This document shows positions 8,075 through 16,345 of a DNA stretch of 53,187 bases, in pieces. Source of the DNA: CAYYWP01 sp050176585 (GTDB taxonomy: Bacteria; Desulfobacterota; Binatia; HRBIN30; CADEER01); contig JBFXHX010000028.1 of assembly GCA_050176585.1 (NCBI GenBank), positions 1 through 53,187 of the forward strand, in the 5' to 3' direction. Positions within the stretch are counted from its first letter, which is position 1; each line of letters begins with the position of its first letter. The position numbers were made by a program, and so were the translations under genes. Under the pieces are notes generated by a model, which worked only from the letters and a program-made list of their open reading frames with translations, searched no databases and was not told the DNA's origin.

Positions 8075-8986
8075 ATGATTGCGAATCCCGTGCCGTGGCC
8101 AAATGGAGCTCGCGTGGCGGTGTGCTTCACGTGGGATCTGGACGCCGACAGCCTGCTGCACCTGATGCACCCTGACACGTCGTACCGGCGCGTGGCGACG
8201 CAGACGCTGATGCGTTACGGGCCGGAAGTCGCCGTGCCGCGCATCGTCGAGATGTGCCGCCGCTACGGCGTGAAGATGACGTTCTTCACCCCCGGCTGGA
8301 GCGTCGAGCGCTACCCGCGCGCGATCGAGCACATCCTCGAGGGCGGACACGAGCTCGCGCATCACGGCTACCTGCACGAGAACCCGAACGAACAACCACC
8401 CGAGCAGGAGCTCTACTGGCTGCAGCGCGCCAGTGAGTCGATCCGCAAGGCGAGCGGGCGCAAGCCCGTCGGCTATCGCGCGCCATGGTTCAAGTACTCG
8501 GAGGTGACCACCGACCTGCTCGCTACGGAGGGCTTCCTCTACGACTCGACCCTCATGGGCGACGACGTCCCGTACGTGCTCGACTCGCGCTCCGGGCGCA
8601 TCATCGAGCTGCCCTTCCACTGGGCGATGGACGACTACCCGCAGTACATCCAGAACGACGACCTGAGCTACATGATGCCGATCAAGGCCCCGAACCAGGC
8701 GATGGAGGTGTGGCGGGCCGAATTCGATGCAATGTGGGAGTACCGCGGCCTGTGGGTGACCGTGTGGCATCCGTTCAACTCCGGCCGCCTGGCCCGCTGC
8801 CATGCCGTGGCGAAGCTCGTCGAGTACATGCATCAAAAGGGCGGGGTCTGGTTCGCGACCACCGAGGCCGTCGCGCGACACGTGAAGCAGTGCATCGACG
8901 ATGGCAGCTACCAGCCGCGCGTCGATCGCATGCCGCTCTATGCCGCGCGCATTCCGGAGCTGCCCGCGGATCTGCACGAGCGCTGA
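8075..8986 (+). CDS. Polysaccharide deacetylase family protein (NodB-like fold)
   Basis: 303 residues of the polysaccharide deacetylase (carbohydrate esterase 4-like) family: CFTWDLDADSLL carries the metal-binding Asp region, GGHELAHHGYLHENP resembles the HxxxH metal-binding motif, and GYRAPWFKYSEVTTDLL is the conserved RxPW motif. No signal peptide is seen, so it is probably cytoplasmic, like PuuE-type allantoinases and related imide/amide hydrolases rather than cell-wall deacetylases. ATG at 8075 follows AGGTGAGCGC. It is inserted between the E and A subunit genes of the diiron monooxygenase, 41 bases after tmoE. A C-N hydrolase role on an oxidised nitrogen compound is possible but unproved. 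Confidence 0.8.
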   Translation: MIANPVPWPNGARVAVCFTWDLDADSLLHLMHPDTSYRRVATQTLMRYGPEVAVPRIVEMCRRYGVKMTFFTPGWSVERYPRAIEHILEGGHELAHHGYLHENPNEQPPEQELYWLQRASESIRKASGRKPVGYRAPWFKYSEVTTDLLATEGFLYDSTLMGDDVPYVLDSRSGRIIELPFHWAMDDYPQYIQNDDLSYMMPIKAPNQAMEVWRAEFDAMWEYRGLWVTVWHPFNSGRLARCHAVAKLVEYMHQKGGVWFATTEAVARHVKQCIDDGSYQPRVDRMPLYAARIPELPADLHER

Positions 8987-9008
8987 GCGGCCGGGCCAGA
9001 GGGACGAG

Positions 9009-10202
9009 ATGGGCGCCACACGCTACTTTCCGATCGAGGAGTACGAACACCGCTGGCAGCGGGTCCACGACGAGATGGCGCGCCGGGGGTACGATGCCGC
9101 CGTCGTGTGGAGCCGCTCGGGCGGCGGATACGAGCGCTCGGGGGACGTCCTGTACCTCGCCAACTTCTATTCCCAGGCGTCGGGACAGGGCTGGGACACC
9201 CCGGTCTTCAACGCGCGTTCGTTCTCGGCCGTCATCCTGCAGCGCGGCCAGGTACCGGAGCTGCAAGCCGATGAGGCGTGGCCGCGCAAGGACCTCGTTG
9301 CGACAGATCGCATCGCCTGGCACCACGATCCGATCAAAGGCGTCGCGCAGTCGCTGAACGAGCGGGGGATCACGGGACGGGTCGCCTTCGTGGGCGGCCA
9401 GGTCCTGCCGGTCAAGTACGCCCGCGAGCTCGAAGCCATGACGCCGCGTATAGACTGGGAGTTCGAGGACGAGCTGGTGCTAGCCGTGCGCCGCATCAAG
9501 AGCCGGCGCGAGCTGGACTGCATGCGCGAGGCGGGTGAGATCATGACCCGCGCGCTCACCCGCTACATGGAAGGCCTGATCGCGTGCGAGCGGGAGGCCG
9601 ACGCGGCGGCCGCCGCCGTGTCGATCGTCGTCGCAGCAGGCGGGGCGATCCATATGGCGCCTTGCAATCATGGCGACATGATCCAGTATTGGGTGCGTGA
9701 CCCGATTGTCGGCCACAGCCAAGAGGCTCCCCGCCCTGGGGACTTGGTGCGCTGCTGGCTCTACGGTCCGATTCGCGAGGGCTACTGGCTCGACCCAGGG
9801 CGCACCGCGGTGGCTGGCGGGCGCCCCAGCGCGGCGCAACGCGAGCTCGTGGAGGCCAACGCGCGTCTCGTCGACAGGCTGATCGATGCGATCCGCCCCG
9901 GCAAGTCCTTCATGGAAGTCGCCGCACTCGGCGATCGACTCATGGCCGAGTTCGGCGGCACCAAGGATCAAGCGGCGGAAAAGTGGCCGCACTTCGGCCA
10001 CTCGATTGGCTTGTTCATCGAGACGCCGTACATCGGCGCCACCATGTGCAGCGAGTCCGACCGCTTTCACGCCAACATGGCCATCGGCGTCGAGGCGTTC
10101 GCCAGCCGCGAGGGCGTCGGCAGCGCGGGCTTGGAAAAGAACTTCATCGTCGGCGAAAACGGCAACGAAGTATTGGACCGCATCCCAACGATCTGGTGGT
10201 AG
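9009..10202 (+). CDS. M24 (creatinase / Xaa-Pro peptidase-like) protein with incomplete metal site
   Basis: 397 residues with the creatinase-N domain (about residues 1-170) and the pita-bread M24 domain. In the metal-site region the usual DxG ligand motif reads WLYGPIREGYWLDPGRT: the first Asp is replaced, while the second Asp, the His of HFGHSIGLFIETPY and the later Glu residues (GVEAFASREG, GLEKNF) remain. Creatinases, which do not need metal, also depart from the metal-peptidase pattern, so a creatinase-like C-N hydrolase is as likely as a dipeptidase. The gene lies 22 bases after the deacetylase and 13 before the monooxygenase alpha gene, so it is part of that operon. Confidence 0.78.
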   Translation: MGATRYFPIEEYEHRWQRVHDEMARRGYDAAVVWSRSGGGYERSGDVLYLANFYSQASGQGWDTPVFNARSFSAVILQRGQVPELQADEAWPRKDLVATDRIAWHHDPIKGVAQSLNERGITGRVAFVGGQVLPVKYARELEAMTPRIDWEFEDELVLAVRRIKSRRELDCMREAGEIMTRALTRYMEGLIACEREADAAAAAVSIVVAAGGAIHMAPCNHGDMIQYWVRDPIVGHSQEAPRPGDLVRCWLYGPIREGYWLDPGRTAVAGGRPSAAQRELVEANARLVDRLIDAIRPGKSFMEVAALGDRLMAEFGGTKDQAAEKWPHFGHSIGLFIETPYIGATMCSESDRFHANMAIGVEAFASREGVGSAGLEKNFIVGENGNEVLDRIPTIWW

Positions 10203-10215
10203 GAGGTAACGAGGA

Positions 10216-11721
10216 ATGGCACTACTCGATCGATCACAGTGGTACGACCTCGCTCGTGACACGAACTGGTCCCCGACGTACGTCGCGGAGGACGATATCT
10301 TTCCGCCCGACATGTCGGACGTGTTCGGTCTGGGCATGGACGTGTGGAACCAGTACGACGAGCCGTACAAGGTCTCGTTCCGCGAGTACGTCCGCGTGCA
10401 GCGGGAGAAAGACACGGCGGCCTACGCCGTGAAAGACGCGCTCTCGCGGTCGGACTATTACGACAAGGCCGAGCCCGGGTGGATGACGATCCTCAAGTCA
10501 CACTACGGCGGGATCGTCGGCGTCGAGTTCGCCTCCGCCTCCACGCAGGCGCGCATGGGCCGGTTCGGCAAGGGCTGCGGCATGCGCAACATGGGGGCGT
10601 TCGGCTCGCTCGACGAGATCCGCCATACGCAGATCCAGTTGATGTTCGCGCACGAGCAGGTGAAGCGCGGCCGCGACCCCGAACAGTTCAGCTGGGCCCA
10701 GTACGGCATGAAGACGAACAACTGGGTCAATCTGGCGGTGCGGCACACCTTCGAGGACATCGAGCACACGCGCTGCGCCGCGGCGACGGCGATCATGACT
10801 TCGGTGTTCGAGGTGTCCTATACGAACCTCCAGTTCATCGCCCTGGCTGCGGACGCGGCGCGGGCGGGGGATCACGTATTCGCGAACCTCATCCAGAGTA
10901 TCCAGTCCGACGAGGCGCGCCACGCCCAGATCGGCATGGAAGTCATGCGGCTGATGGTTCGCAATGGCCGTAAAGCGGACGTCCAGAAGCTCGCGGACAT
11001 CTCCTTCTGGCGCAACTGGCGCGCGTTTGCCGCGCTCACCGGCCTCGCCATGGACTACTACACGCCGCTCGAGCGGCGGGAGCATTCGTTCAAGGAGTTC
11101 ATGGAAGAGTGGGTGGTCAAGCAGTTCGACCGCACGCTCGGCGATCTCGGCCTCGAGCGGCCGTGGTACTGGGACATCTTCCTCGACGAGCTCAACTGGT
11201 TCCATCACGGCCAGCACCTCGGCGTATGGTTGCTGCCGAAGACGGTGTGGTGGAATCCGCCCGCGTCCGTGTCGCCGGCCGAGCGCGATTGGCTCGAGCA
11301 GAAGTACCCGGGGTGGAACGACACCTTCGGCCGCTGCTGGGATGTGATCACGAAGAACGTGCTCGACGGCAACCTCGCGAAGGTCGAGCTCGAGATCTTC
11401 CCGCTGATCTGCCACATGAGCAATCTCGCCATCACCGGGATCGCCGGCGACCAGTTCCGCGTCCGCGACTACTATCTCGACTACGAGGGGCGCCGGTACC
11501 ATTTCGGCTCCGAGGTCGATCGCTGGATCTTTCTGCAGGAGCCGAATCGCTACAAGGATTACCGCAACATCCTCGATCGCTACCTGGACGGCACGATCGA
11601 CCCGCCGACGAACGAGGAGTTCCTCAAGTACATGGGCTTGAGCGATCAAAGCTGCGGTAAGGACCCGCACGAGTACCAGTGGGAGTCGATGTACCGCGAG
11701 CCGGAGCGGCGCGCCGTCTGA
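10216..11721 (+). CDS. tmoA: Soluble diiron monooxygenase hydroxylase alpha subunit (TmoA-like)
   Basis: 501 residues, the catalytic subunit of a toluene/benzene monooxygenase-type enzyme that inserts one oxygen atom into an aromatic ring or alkene. The six iron ligands are in place: Glu104, Glu134 and His137 (SLDEIRH), numbered exactly as in TmoA, then Glu199, Glu233 and His236 (SDEARH), two residues later than in TmoA. The helix around Glu104 reads HYGGIVGVEFASAS. The start has GGAGG 11 bases upstream (10202-10206). It heads the contiguous A-B-C-D block. Length and ligand numbering place it in the TmoA group rather than phenol hydroxylase or methane monooxygenase. The actual substrate cannot be inferred. 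Confidence 0.93.
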   Translation: MALLDRSQWYDLARDTNWSPTYVAEDDIFPPDMSDVFGLGMDVWNQYDEPYKVSFREYVRVQREKDTAAYAVKDALSRSDYYDKAEPGWMTILKSHYGGIVGVEFASASTQARMGRFGKGCGMRNMGAFGSLDEIRHTQIQLMFAHEQVKRGRDPEQFSWAQYGMKTNNWVNLAVRHTFEDIEHTRCAAATAIMTSVFEVSYTNLQFIALAADAARAGDHVFANLIQSIQSDEARHAQIGMEVMRLMVRNGRKADVQKLADISFWRNWRAFAALTGLAMDYYTPLERREHSFKEFMEEWVVKQFDRTLGDLGLERPWYWDIFLDELNWFHHGQHLGVWLLPKTVWWNPPASVSPAERDWLEQKYPGWNDTFGRCWDVITKNVLDGNLAKVELEIFPLICHMSNLAITGIAGDQFRVRDYYLDYEGRRYHFGSEVDRWIFLQEPNRYKDYRNILDRYLDGTIDPPTNEEFLKYMGLSDQSCGKDPHEYQWESMYREPERRAV

Positions 11722-11731
11722 AGGGGGCTGG

Positions 11732-11986
11732 ATGGCAGCGGATTTTCCGGTGGGGGTCGCCGTGGAAGGCGATTACGAGACCCGTCTGATCATGGTCGAT
11801 CCGAACAGCACGATGGACGACCTCTGCGCCGCGGTCGCGCCGTTCGTGGTCGGCCGTTTCGTCGCAGAGCAACCAGGCAAGGTGTTGCGCATCCGACACC
11901 AGGACCGCCTGGAGCTGATCCCGCGCGACGCGCGAGTGAAGGACGCCTTGCAGCCATGGGATCCCGTGGAGATGGTGTTCAAGTGA
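11732..11986 (+). CDS. tmoB: Diiron monooxygenase gamma subunit (TmoB-like)
   Basis: 84 residues, the same length as the small ubiquitin-like gamma subunit TmoB. FPVGVAVEGDYETRLIMVD and the closing VEMVFK fit the family fold (beta-grasp), which binds the outside of the hydroxylase. The gene starts 10 bases after tmoA, and its stop overlaps the next start (TGATG at 11984-11988), showing translational coupling. Confidence 0.88.
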   Translation: MAADFPVGVAVEGDYETRLIMVDPNSTMDDLCAAVAPFVVGRFVAEQPGKVLRIRHQDRLELIPRDARVKDALQPWDPVEMVFK

Positions 11987-12324
11987 TGGCTTTTCAGCGC
12001 GTATGCAGCTTGGACGATCTCTGGGAAGGGGAGATGGCGGCCTTCGAAGTCGAAGGCCGCGCGGTGCTGCTGGTGCACCTGCCCGGAGGCGTCGTGAGCG
12101 CCATTCAGGCGATCTGTCCGCATCAGAGCCAGCCCCTCCTGGACGGTGAGCTCGAGGGCACGTTGCTCACCTGCAAAGCGCACCGGTGGGAATTCGACGT
12201 CGCGACGGCGAAGAGCGTCAATCCCGAGGGCACCGATCTGTGCCGCTTCCCGGTGAAGATCGAGGGCGACGACGTGTGGGTGGATGTCGCCGGCGCGCCG
12301 CCCGACGTGGCGTTTCAGGGCTAG
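11986..12324 (+). CDS. tmoC: Rieske-type ferredoxin of the diiron monooxygenase (TmoC-like)
   Basis: 112 residues with one Rieske [2Fe-2S] site: CPHQ near residue 45 and CKAHRWEFD about 19 residues later, giving the CxH...CxxH pattern. It would carry electrons from a reductase to the TmoA/B/E hydroxylase. The ATG at 11986 overlaps the tmoB stop. Presence of a Rieske ferredoxin separates this system from phenol hydroxylases and supports the four-component toluene monooxygenase type. Confidence 0.9.
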   Translation: MAFQRVCSLDDLWEGEMAAFEVEGRAVLLVHLPGGVVSAIQAICPHQSQPLLDGELEGTLLTCKAHRWEFDVATAKSVNPEGTDLCRFPVKIEGDDVWVDVAGAPPDVAFQG

Positions 12325-12342
12325 AGAGATCCGGGGGGACCG

Positions 12343-12648
12343 ATGGTGGGGACGCGTGAGAGTGAACGGCTCTTGGTGGGCCCCGTGCTGCGGCGCGGCG
12401 AGCTCGCGGAAGCGGTGGCGGAGGCGGTGCGCGACGACAACCCCGGCAAGGAGGTCTACATCGAGGAGCACGCTTCGTACGTCCGCATCCACACCGAGGA
12501 CGAGTGCATCATCCGCCGCGAGACGGTCGAGCACATGCTCGGCCGGCGCTTCGAGATGCAGGAGATCGAGCTCAACATGAGCGCGTTCTCCGGCCAGATC
12601 GAAACCGGCGACGATTACATCCGCTTTTATCTGCACCACATGAAGTGA
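12343..12648 (+). CDS. tmoD: Diiron monooxygenase effector/coupling protein (TmoD/MmoB family)
   Basis: 101 residues, the usual size of the cofactor-free coupling protein that binds the hydroxylase and steers oxygen activation. GPVLRRGELAEAVAEAVRDD and the C-terminal GDDYIRFYL are family-like. ATG at 12343 follows GGGGGACCG. It closes the contiguous ABCD block; the expected reductase gene (tmoF) does not follow, and the next gene begins the N-methylglutamate cluster. Confidence 0.87.
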   Translation: MVGTRESERLLVGPVLRRGELAEAVAEAVRDDNPGKEVYIEEHASYVRIHTEDECIIRRETVEHMLGRRFEMQEIELNMSAFSGQIETGDDYIRFYLHHMK

Positions 12649-12832
12649 GGCGGTACGGCGTGCGCGACCGTTTGGCGGACCCGGTACGCCGGCTTTGCCC
12701 TCGACCCACTGCAATTCGAACCCCGCCCTGGACCGCGCGGGCGCCCGCATCGCTGCGGGGACTGGTACCCTGCCCCGGGGGGCCACATCTCACCGCTCCA
12801 CGACCGTCACGCACTGGCTCCGAGGACCGCGT

Positions 12833-13759
12833 ATGTGTGGAATAGTCGGCTTTCTCGACAAGACCGGCGACCAGCAAGCGCCCGTAGGGCAGGTGTTGCT
12901 CAGCATGCTGAGCGCGCTCGGTCGCCGCGGCCCGGATTCCGCGGGGGTGGCGCTGTACGGCGATGCGGGTGATGGCCCGCTCGTCCTGCGCGTGAAGCTC
13001 GGCGCCCACGACGGGGTGAAGCAGCAGGCAGCGGAGGTGTGCGACCGCGTGAGCGCCCTCGCGCCGGTGCGCGACGCTGCGCGCTGCGGGGAGTATCTCC
13101 GGCTGGTGGTCGATTACGCCGGCGAGCTGGCGGCGCTGGAGCGCGCGATCGAGGCGGTGGGCGACGGCCTCGAGGTGGTGAGCATGGGGAAGCGGCTCGA
13201 GGTGGTGAAGCAAGTCGGCTCTCCGGAGAACCTGGAAGCCGAGTACGCCATCTCCTCGTTCACCGGAACGCACGGCCTCGGGCACACGCGGATGTCCACG
13301 GAGAGCCGCGTTGACCTCTCTCACTCGCAGCCGTTCTGGGCGCACGGGCGGCCGGATCTCGCCGTGGTGCACAACGGCCACATCACGAACTATCACAAGC
13401 TGCGCCGCCGCTATGAGCAGCGGGGACACCGGTTTCACACCGAGAACGACTCGGAGATCATCAGCGTATACCTGGCCGACCAGATGGCGCGGGGCGCGAG
13501 CTTCACCGGCGCGCTGGAGTCTTCGCTGCGCGACTTCGACGGCTCGTTCTCCTATCTGGCGGCGAGCGCGGATAGCCTCGGCTTCGTGAAGGACGCCTTT
13601 GCGTTCAAGCCCCTGGTCGTGACAGAGACGCCGTCGTATGTCGCAATCGCGACCGAGGAGATCGCTTTACAGATGGCGTTCGGCGCCGACCTCCGCGTCT
13701 GGGAGCCGGGAGTGAAACAGCTCCGCACGTGGAGCGTCGCGGAGCGGTCTGCATCGTAA
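12833..13759 (+). CDS. mgsA: N-methylglutamate synthase subunit A, class II glutamine amidotransferase domain
   Basis: 308 residues starting MCGIVGFLDK, where Cys2 is the N-terminal nucleophile of class II amidotransferases. RRGPDSAGVALYG, GLGHTRMSTESR and VVHNGHITNYHKLR are the conserved substrate-pocket segments of the glutamate synthase amidotransferase domain. In the N-methylglutamate pathway this subunit hydrolyses gamma-glutamylmethylamide and hands methylamine on to the FMN subunit. The next genes encode the other two glutamate-synthase-like pieces, which are separate proteins here as in known mgsABC. There is a 184-base gap after the monooxygenase effector gene, where a promoter could lie. 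Confidence 0.88.
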   Translation: MCGIVGFLDKTGDQQAPVGQVLLSMLSALGRRGPDSAGVALYGDAGDGPLVLRVKLGAHDGVKQQAAEVCDRVSALAPVRDAARCGEYLRLVVDYAGELAALERAIEAVGDGLEVVSMGKRLEVVKQVGSPENLEAEYAISSFTGTHGLGHTRMSTESRVDLSHSQPFWAHGRPDLAVVHNGHITNYHKLRRRYEQRGHRFHTENDSEIISVYLADQMARGASFTGALESSLRDFDGSFSYLAASADSLGFVKDAFAFKPLVVTETPSYVAIATEEIALQMAFGADLRVWEPGVKQLRTWSVAERSAS

Positions 13760-13827
13760 TGCCAGTCTGACGCATCGGCGGAGGGGGCCGCGGGCTACGC
13801 GCTTCTGCAACTCAGTCGGGGGACACG

Positions 13828-14514
13828 GTGGGGCAGATCGACTGTACCGGAAAGTCCACGCGGGAGATCAATCGCGAGATCCGCAGGCTCGTCGCCGACG
13901 GGGAGCAAGAGATCGTCGTGCGCCGCCCCCAAGCGCGCCACAATCTCGGCGTGGCCGTGCTCCAGCCGGTGGACCTCGTCTTCGAGGGCGGCGTCGGGTA
14001 CTACTGCGCCGGCATGATCGACGGCCCCTCGGTGGCGGTCCGCGGCAGTGCGGGCTGGGGCGTGGCCGAAGGCATGATGTCCGGCACCGTCACCGTCGAG
14101 CACAACGCCGGCAACAGCGCGGCGGCGGGGATTCGCGGGGGCACAGTGGTCGTCCGCGGCGATGTGAGTGCCCGTGCCGGCATCGCGATGAAGGGCGGCG
14201 TCCTCATCGTCCAGGGCAACAGCGGGTACATGACCGGTTTCATGATGCAAAAGGGCACCATCGTCATCTGCGGCAATGCCGGCGAGGCATTGGCCGACTC
14301 GATGTACGAGGGCCGCATATTCGTCGGCGGAGAGATCGCCGAGCTGGGCAATGATACGGTCGTGCAAGACGCCACGCCCGAAGAGCAGGAGCTGCTCACC
14401 TCCCTGCTGCAGCAGCACGGCGTCGCCGGTCCCCGCGCGTTTCGCAAAGTGGTCTCCGGGCGGCGACTCTGGCGGTTCGACAAGAAGGACGCGACCTGGA
14501 GGGAGGCGTTGTGA
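13828..14514 (+). CDS. mgsB: N-methylglutamate synthase subunit B (glutamate synthase GXGXG domain)
   Basis: 228 residues forming the right-handed beta-helix GXGXG domain of glutamate synthase alpha chain (GlxC-type): successive turns such as GMMSGTVTVEHNAGNSAAAG and GGVLIVQGNSGYMTG are visible. GTG start at 13828 follows CGGGGGACAC. Its stop overlaps the mgsC start (GTGA at 14511). The domain shapes the interface between amidotransferase and FMN subunits. Confidence 0.88.
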   Translation: MGQIDCTGKSTREINREIRRLVADGEQEIVVRRPQARHNLGVAVLQPVDLVFEGGVGYYCAGMIDGPSVAVRGSAGWGVAEGMMSGTVTVEHNAGNSAAAGIRGGTVVVRGDVSARAGIAMKGGVLIVQGNSGYMTGFMMQKGTIVICGNAGEALADSMYEGRIFVGGEIAELGNDTVVQDATPEEQELLTSLLQQHGVAGPRAFRKVVSGRRLWRFDKKDATWREAL

Positions 14515-15857
14515 GCGACCATCCGGTGCTGCAGCACAGTCAGATCTGGCGCCCGGAGATAATCGAGGACATCCAGACCAAGGCCCACCTCGGACGGTAC
14601 CGCATCCGCGGCTTTGGCACGCTGCGCCATCGGCCGCTGCCGTCCTTGGACGACCTCACGTTCATCCCCTGCACGCTCACTCGCATTCCGCTGGAAGGCT
14701 ATCGGGAAAAGTGCAGCACCCGGACAGTCCTCGGCACGCGCTTCGCAAACAAACCCCTCGAGCTCGCTACTCCCATCATGGTGACCGGGATGAGCTATGG
14801 CGCGCTCTCCTACAATGCCAAAGTGGCGCTGGCCCGCGGTGCGGCGCAGGTGGGAACGTCCACCACCACCGGCGACGGTGGAATGCTGATGGCCGAGCGG
14901 GAAAACTCCCGCACGCTCGTCTACGAGGTGCTCCCGAGCCGCTACGGCATGAACGTGCACCATATGCAGATGGCGGATGCGATCGAGCTCACGGTGGGGC
15001 AGGGGGCGAAGCCGGGGACCGGTGGGCTGTTGCTGGAGTCGAAGGTCTCCGACGAGATCGCGGCGATCCGCGACCTCCCGCCGGGCGTAGATCAGCGCAG
15101 CCCCTGCCGGCATCCGGACTGGCTCGGGCCCGACGATATGATCGTGAAGATCGAGGAGCTCCGCGAAGCGACCGACTGGCAGGTGCCGATCTTCGTGAAG
15201 ATGGGGGCCAGCCGCGTGTACGACGACGTGAAGCTCGCGGCGAAGGCCGGCGCGGACGTCGTCGTGGTGGACGGCATGGAGGGGGGGACCGGGGCGTCGC
15301 CCGAGCTCTTGATGGACCACACCGGCATACCCACGTTGGCGGCCGTGTGCGAAGCGCGCGCCGCGCTGGAGGACATCGGCCTGTACGGCGAGGTGCAATT
15401 GATCATCGCCGGCGGCATCCGCAGCGGCCCGGATGCCGCGAAGGCGCTCGCGCTCGGCGCCGATGCGATTTACGTCGGGACGGCTGCGCTGATCGCCCTC
15501 AACTGCAACAAGCCGATCTACGTCGAGGACTACCACAAGCTCGGCACCGAGCCCTATGCGTGCCATCACTGCCACACCGGCCGCTGCCCAGTGGGCGTGA
15601 CGACGCAAGACCCCGAGCTGATGAAGCGGCTGGACATCGACGAGGCCGCGGAACGGGTCGCGAACTTCTTTCACGCCATGACTCTGGAGATCCAGATCCT
15701 CGCGCGCGCGTGCGGCAAGGCCGACGTGCACGATCTGGAGCCGGAGGATCTGCGCGCGCTCACGTTCGAAGCGTCGATGATCACCGGCGTCCCGCTGGTG
15801 GGCACCAACGCGGTCTTCGGCGGCGGTCCGGGATGGAAGCGGTCGGCGCATCCGTAA
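14511..15857 (+). CDS. mgsC: N-methylglutamate synthase subunit C (FMN/Fe-S glutamate synthase domain)
   Basis: 448 residues of the FMN-binding glutamate synthase catalytic domain (GlxD-type). TGMSYGALSYNAK, VVVDGMEGGTGASPELL and IIAGGIRSGPDAAKALALGA are FMN-barrel motifs, and CHHCHTGRCPVG near residue 350 binds the iron-sulfur cluster. In the pathway it forms N-methylglutamate from methylamine and 2-oxoglutarate. It is followed by a 190-base stretch without a gene, then the dehydrogenase genes. Confidence 0.9.
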   Translation: MSDHPVLQHSQIWRPEIIEDIQTKAHLGRYRIRGFGTLRHRPLPSLDDLTFIPCTLTRIPLEGYREKCSTRTVLGTRFANKPLELATPIMVTGMSYGALSYNAKVALARGAAQVGTSTTTGDGGMLMAERENSRTLVYEVLPSRYGMNVHHMQMADAIELTVGQGAKPGTGGLLLESKVSDEIAAIRDLPPGVDQRSPCRHPDWLGPDDMIVKIEELREATDWQVPIFVKMGASRVYDDVKLAAKAGADVVVVDGMEGGTGASPELLMDHTGIPTLAAVCEARAALEDIGLYGEVQLIIAGGIRSGPDAAKALALGADAIYVGTAALIALNCNKPIYVEDYHKLGTEPYACHHCHTGRCPVGVTTQDPELMKRLDIDEAAERVANFFHAMTLEIQILARACGKADVHDLEPEDLRALTFEASMITGVPLVGTNAVFGGGPGWKRSAHP

Positions 15858-16047
15858 ACCGCGCGACCGAAACGCGTGAGTGCCGCGTGCGCAGAGGAAC
15901 CGGGTGCAGTCGATTCCCCGATGCGGCTCGACCGCACCATGGGCGATTCTTTGATGGCCCAGATCCGCCGTCGCGCGGCCGTCCGCGGCCGGGCAGGTCG
16001 CGCCCGTAGCTGGACGGTCCCGGATCATCCGGTCTGAACGGAGGCCC

Positions 16048-16314
16048 ATGTCGTTTCTGTTGCGCTGCCCCTGCTGTGGAGAGCGGAGCGTGTACGAGTT
16101 CCGCTTCGGTGGAGAAGTGCACACCCGGCCGACCGAGCCGGCGTCCGCGGCCGAATGGGCGGCGTACCTGTACGAGCGCAAGAACGAAGCCGGCGTGCAG
16201 CGCGAGTGGTGGTATCACCAACTCGGGTGCCGCGCGTGGTTCTTCGCCATGCGCGACACCAGGACGAATGCCGTGCTGGAGACGTTCGCGGCCGACGCAC
16301 ATGAGTCGCAATGA
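16048..16314 (+). CDS. mgdB: N-methylglutamate dehydrogenase subunit B (sarcosine oxidase delta family)
   Basis: 88 residues of the SoxD family. The CPCCGERSVYEFRFGGE start holds the first zinc Cys pair and the later GCRAWFFAMRDT segment is the other conserved signature. It stabilises the alpha/gamma complex of heterotetrameric sarcosine oxidase-like enzymes. GGAGGCCC precedes the ATG at 16048. Part of the mgdB-C-D-A block. Confidence 0.88.
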   Translation: MSFLLRCPCCGERSVYEFRFGGEVHTRPTEPASAAEWAAYLYERKNEAGVQREWWYHQLGCRAWFFAMRDTRTNAVLETFAADAHESQ

Positions 16315-16345
16315 CGAGCGGGGGACCGATGAGCGGCGGCCGCCC

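Noticed and set aside
10216..12648. Soluble methane monooxygenase or phenol hydroxylase
   Set aside because: Length, exact numbering of the first three iron ligands, a TmoB-size gamma subunit and a Rieske ferredoxin all point to the toluene-4-monooxygenase type.
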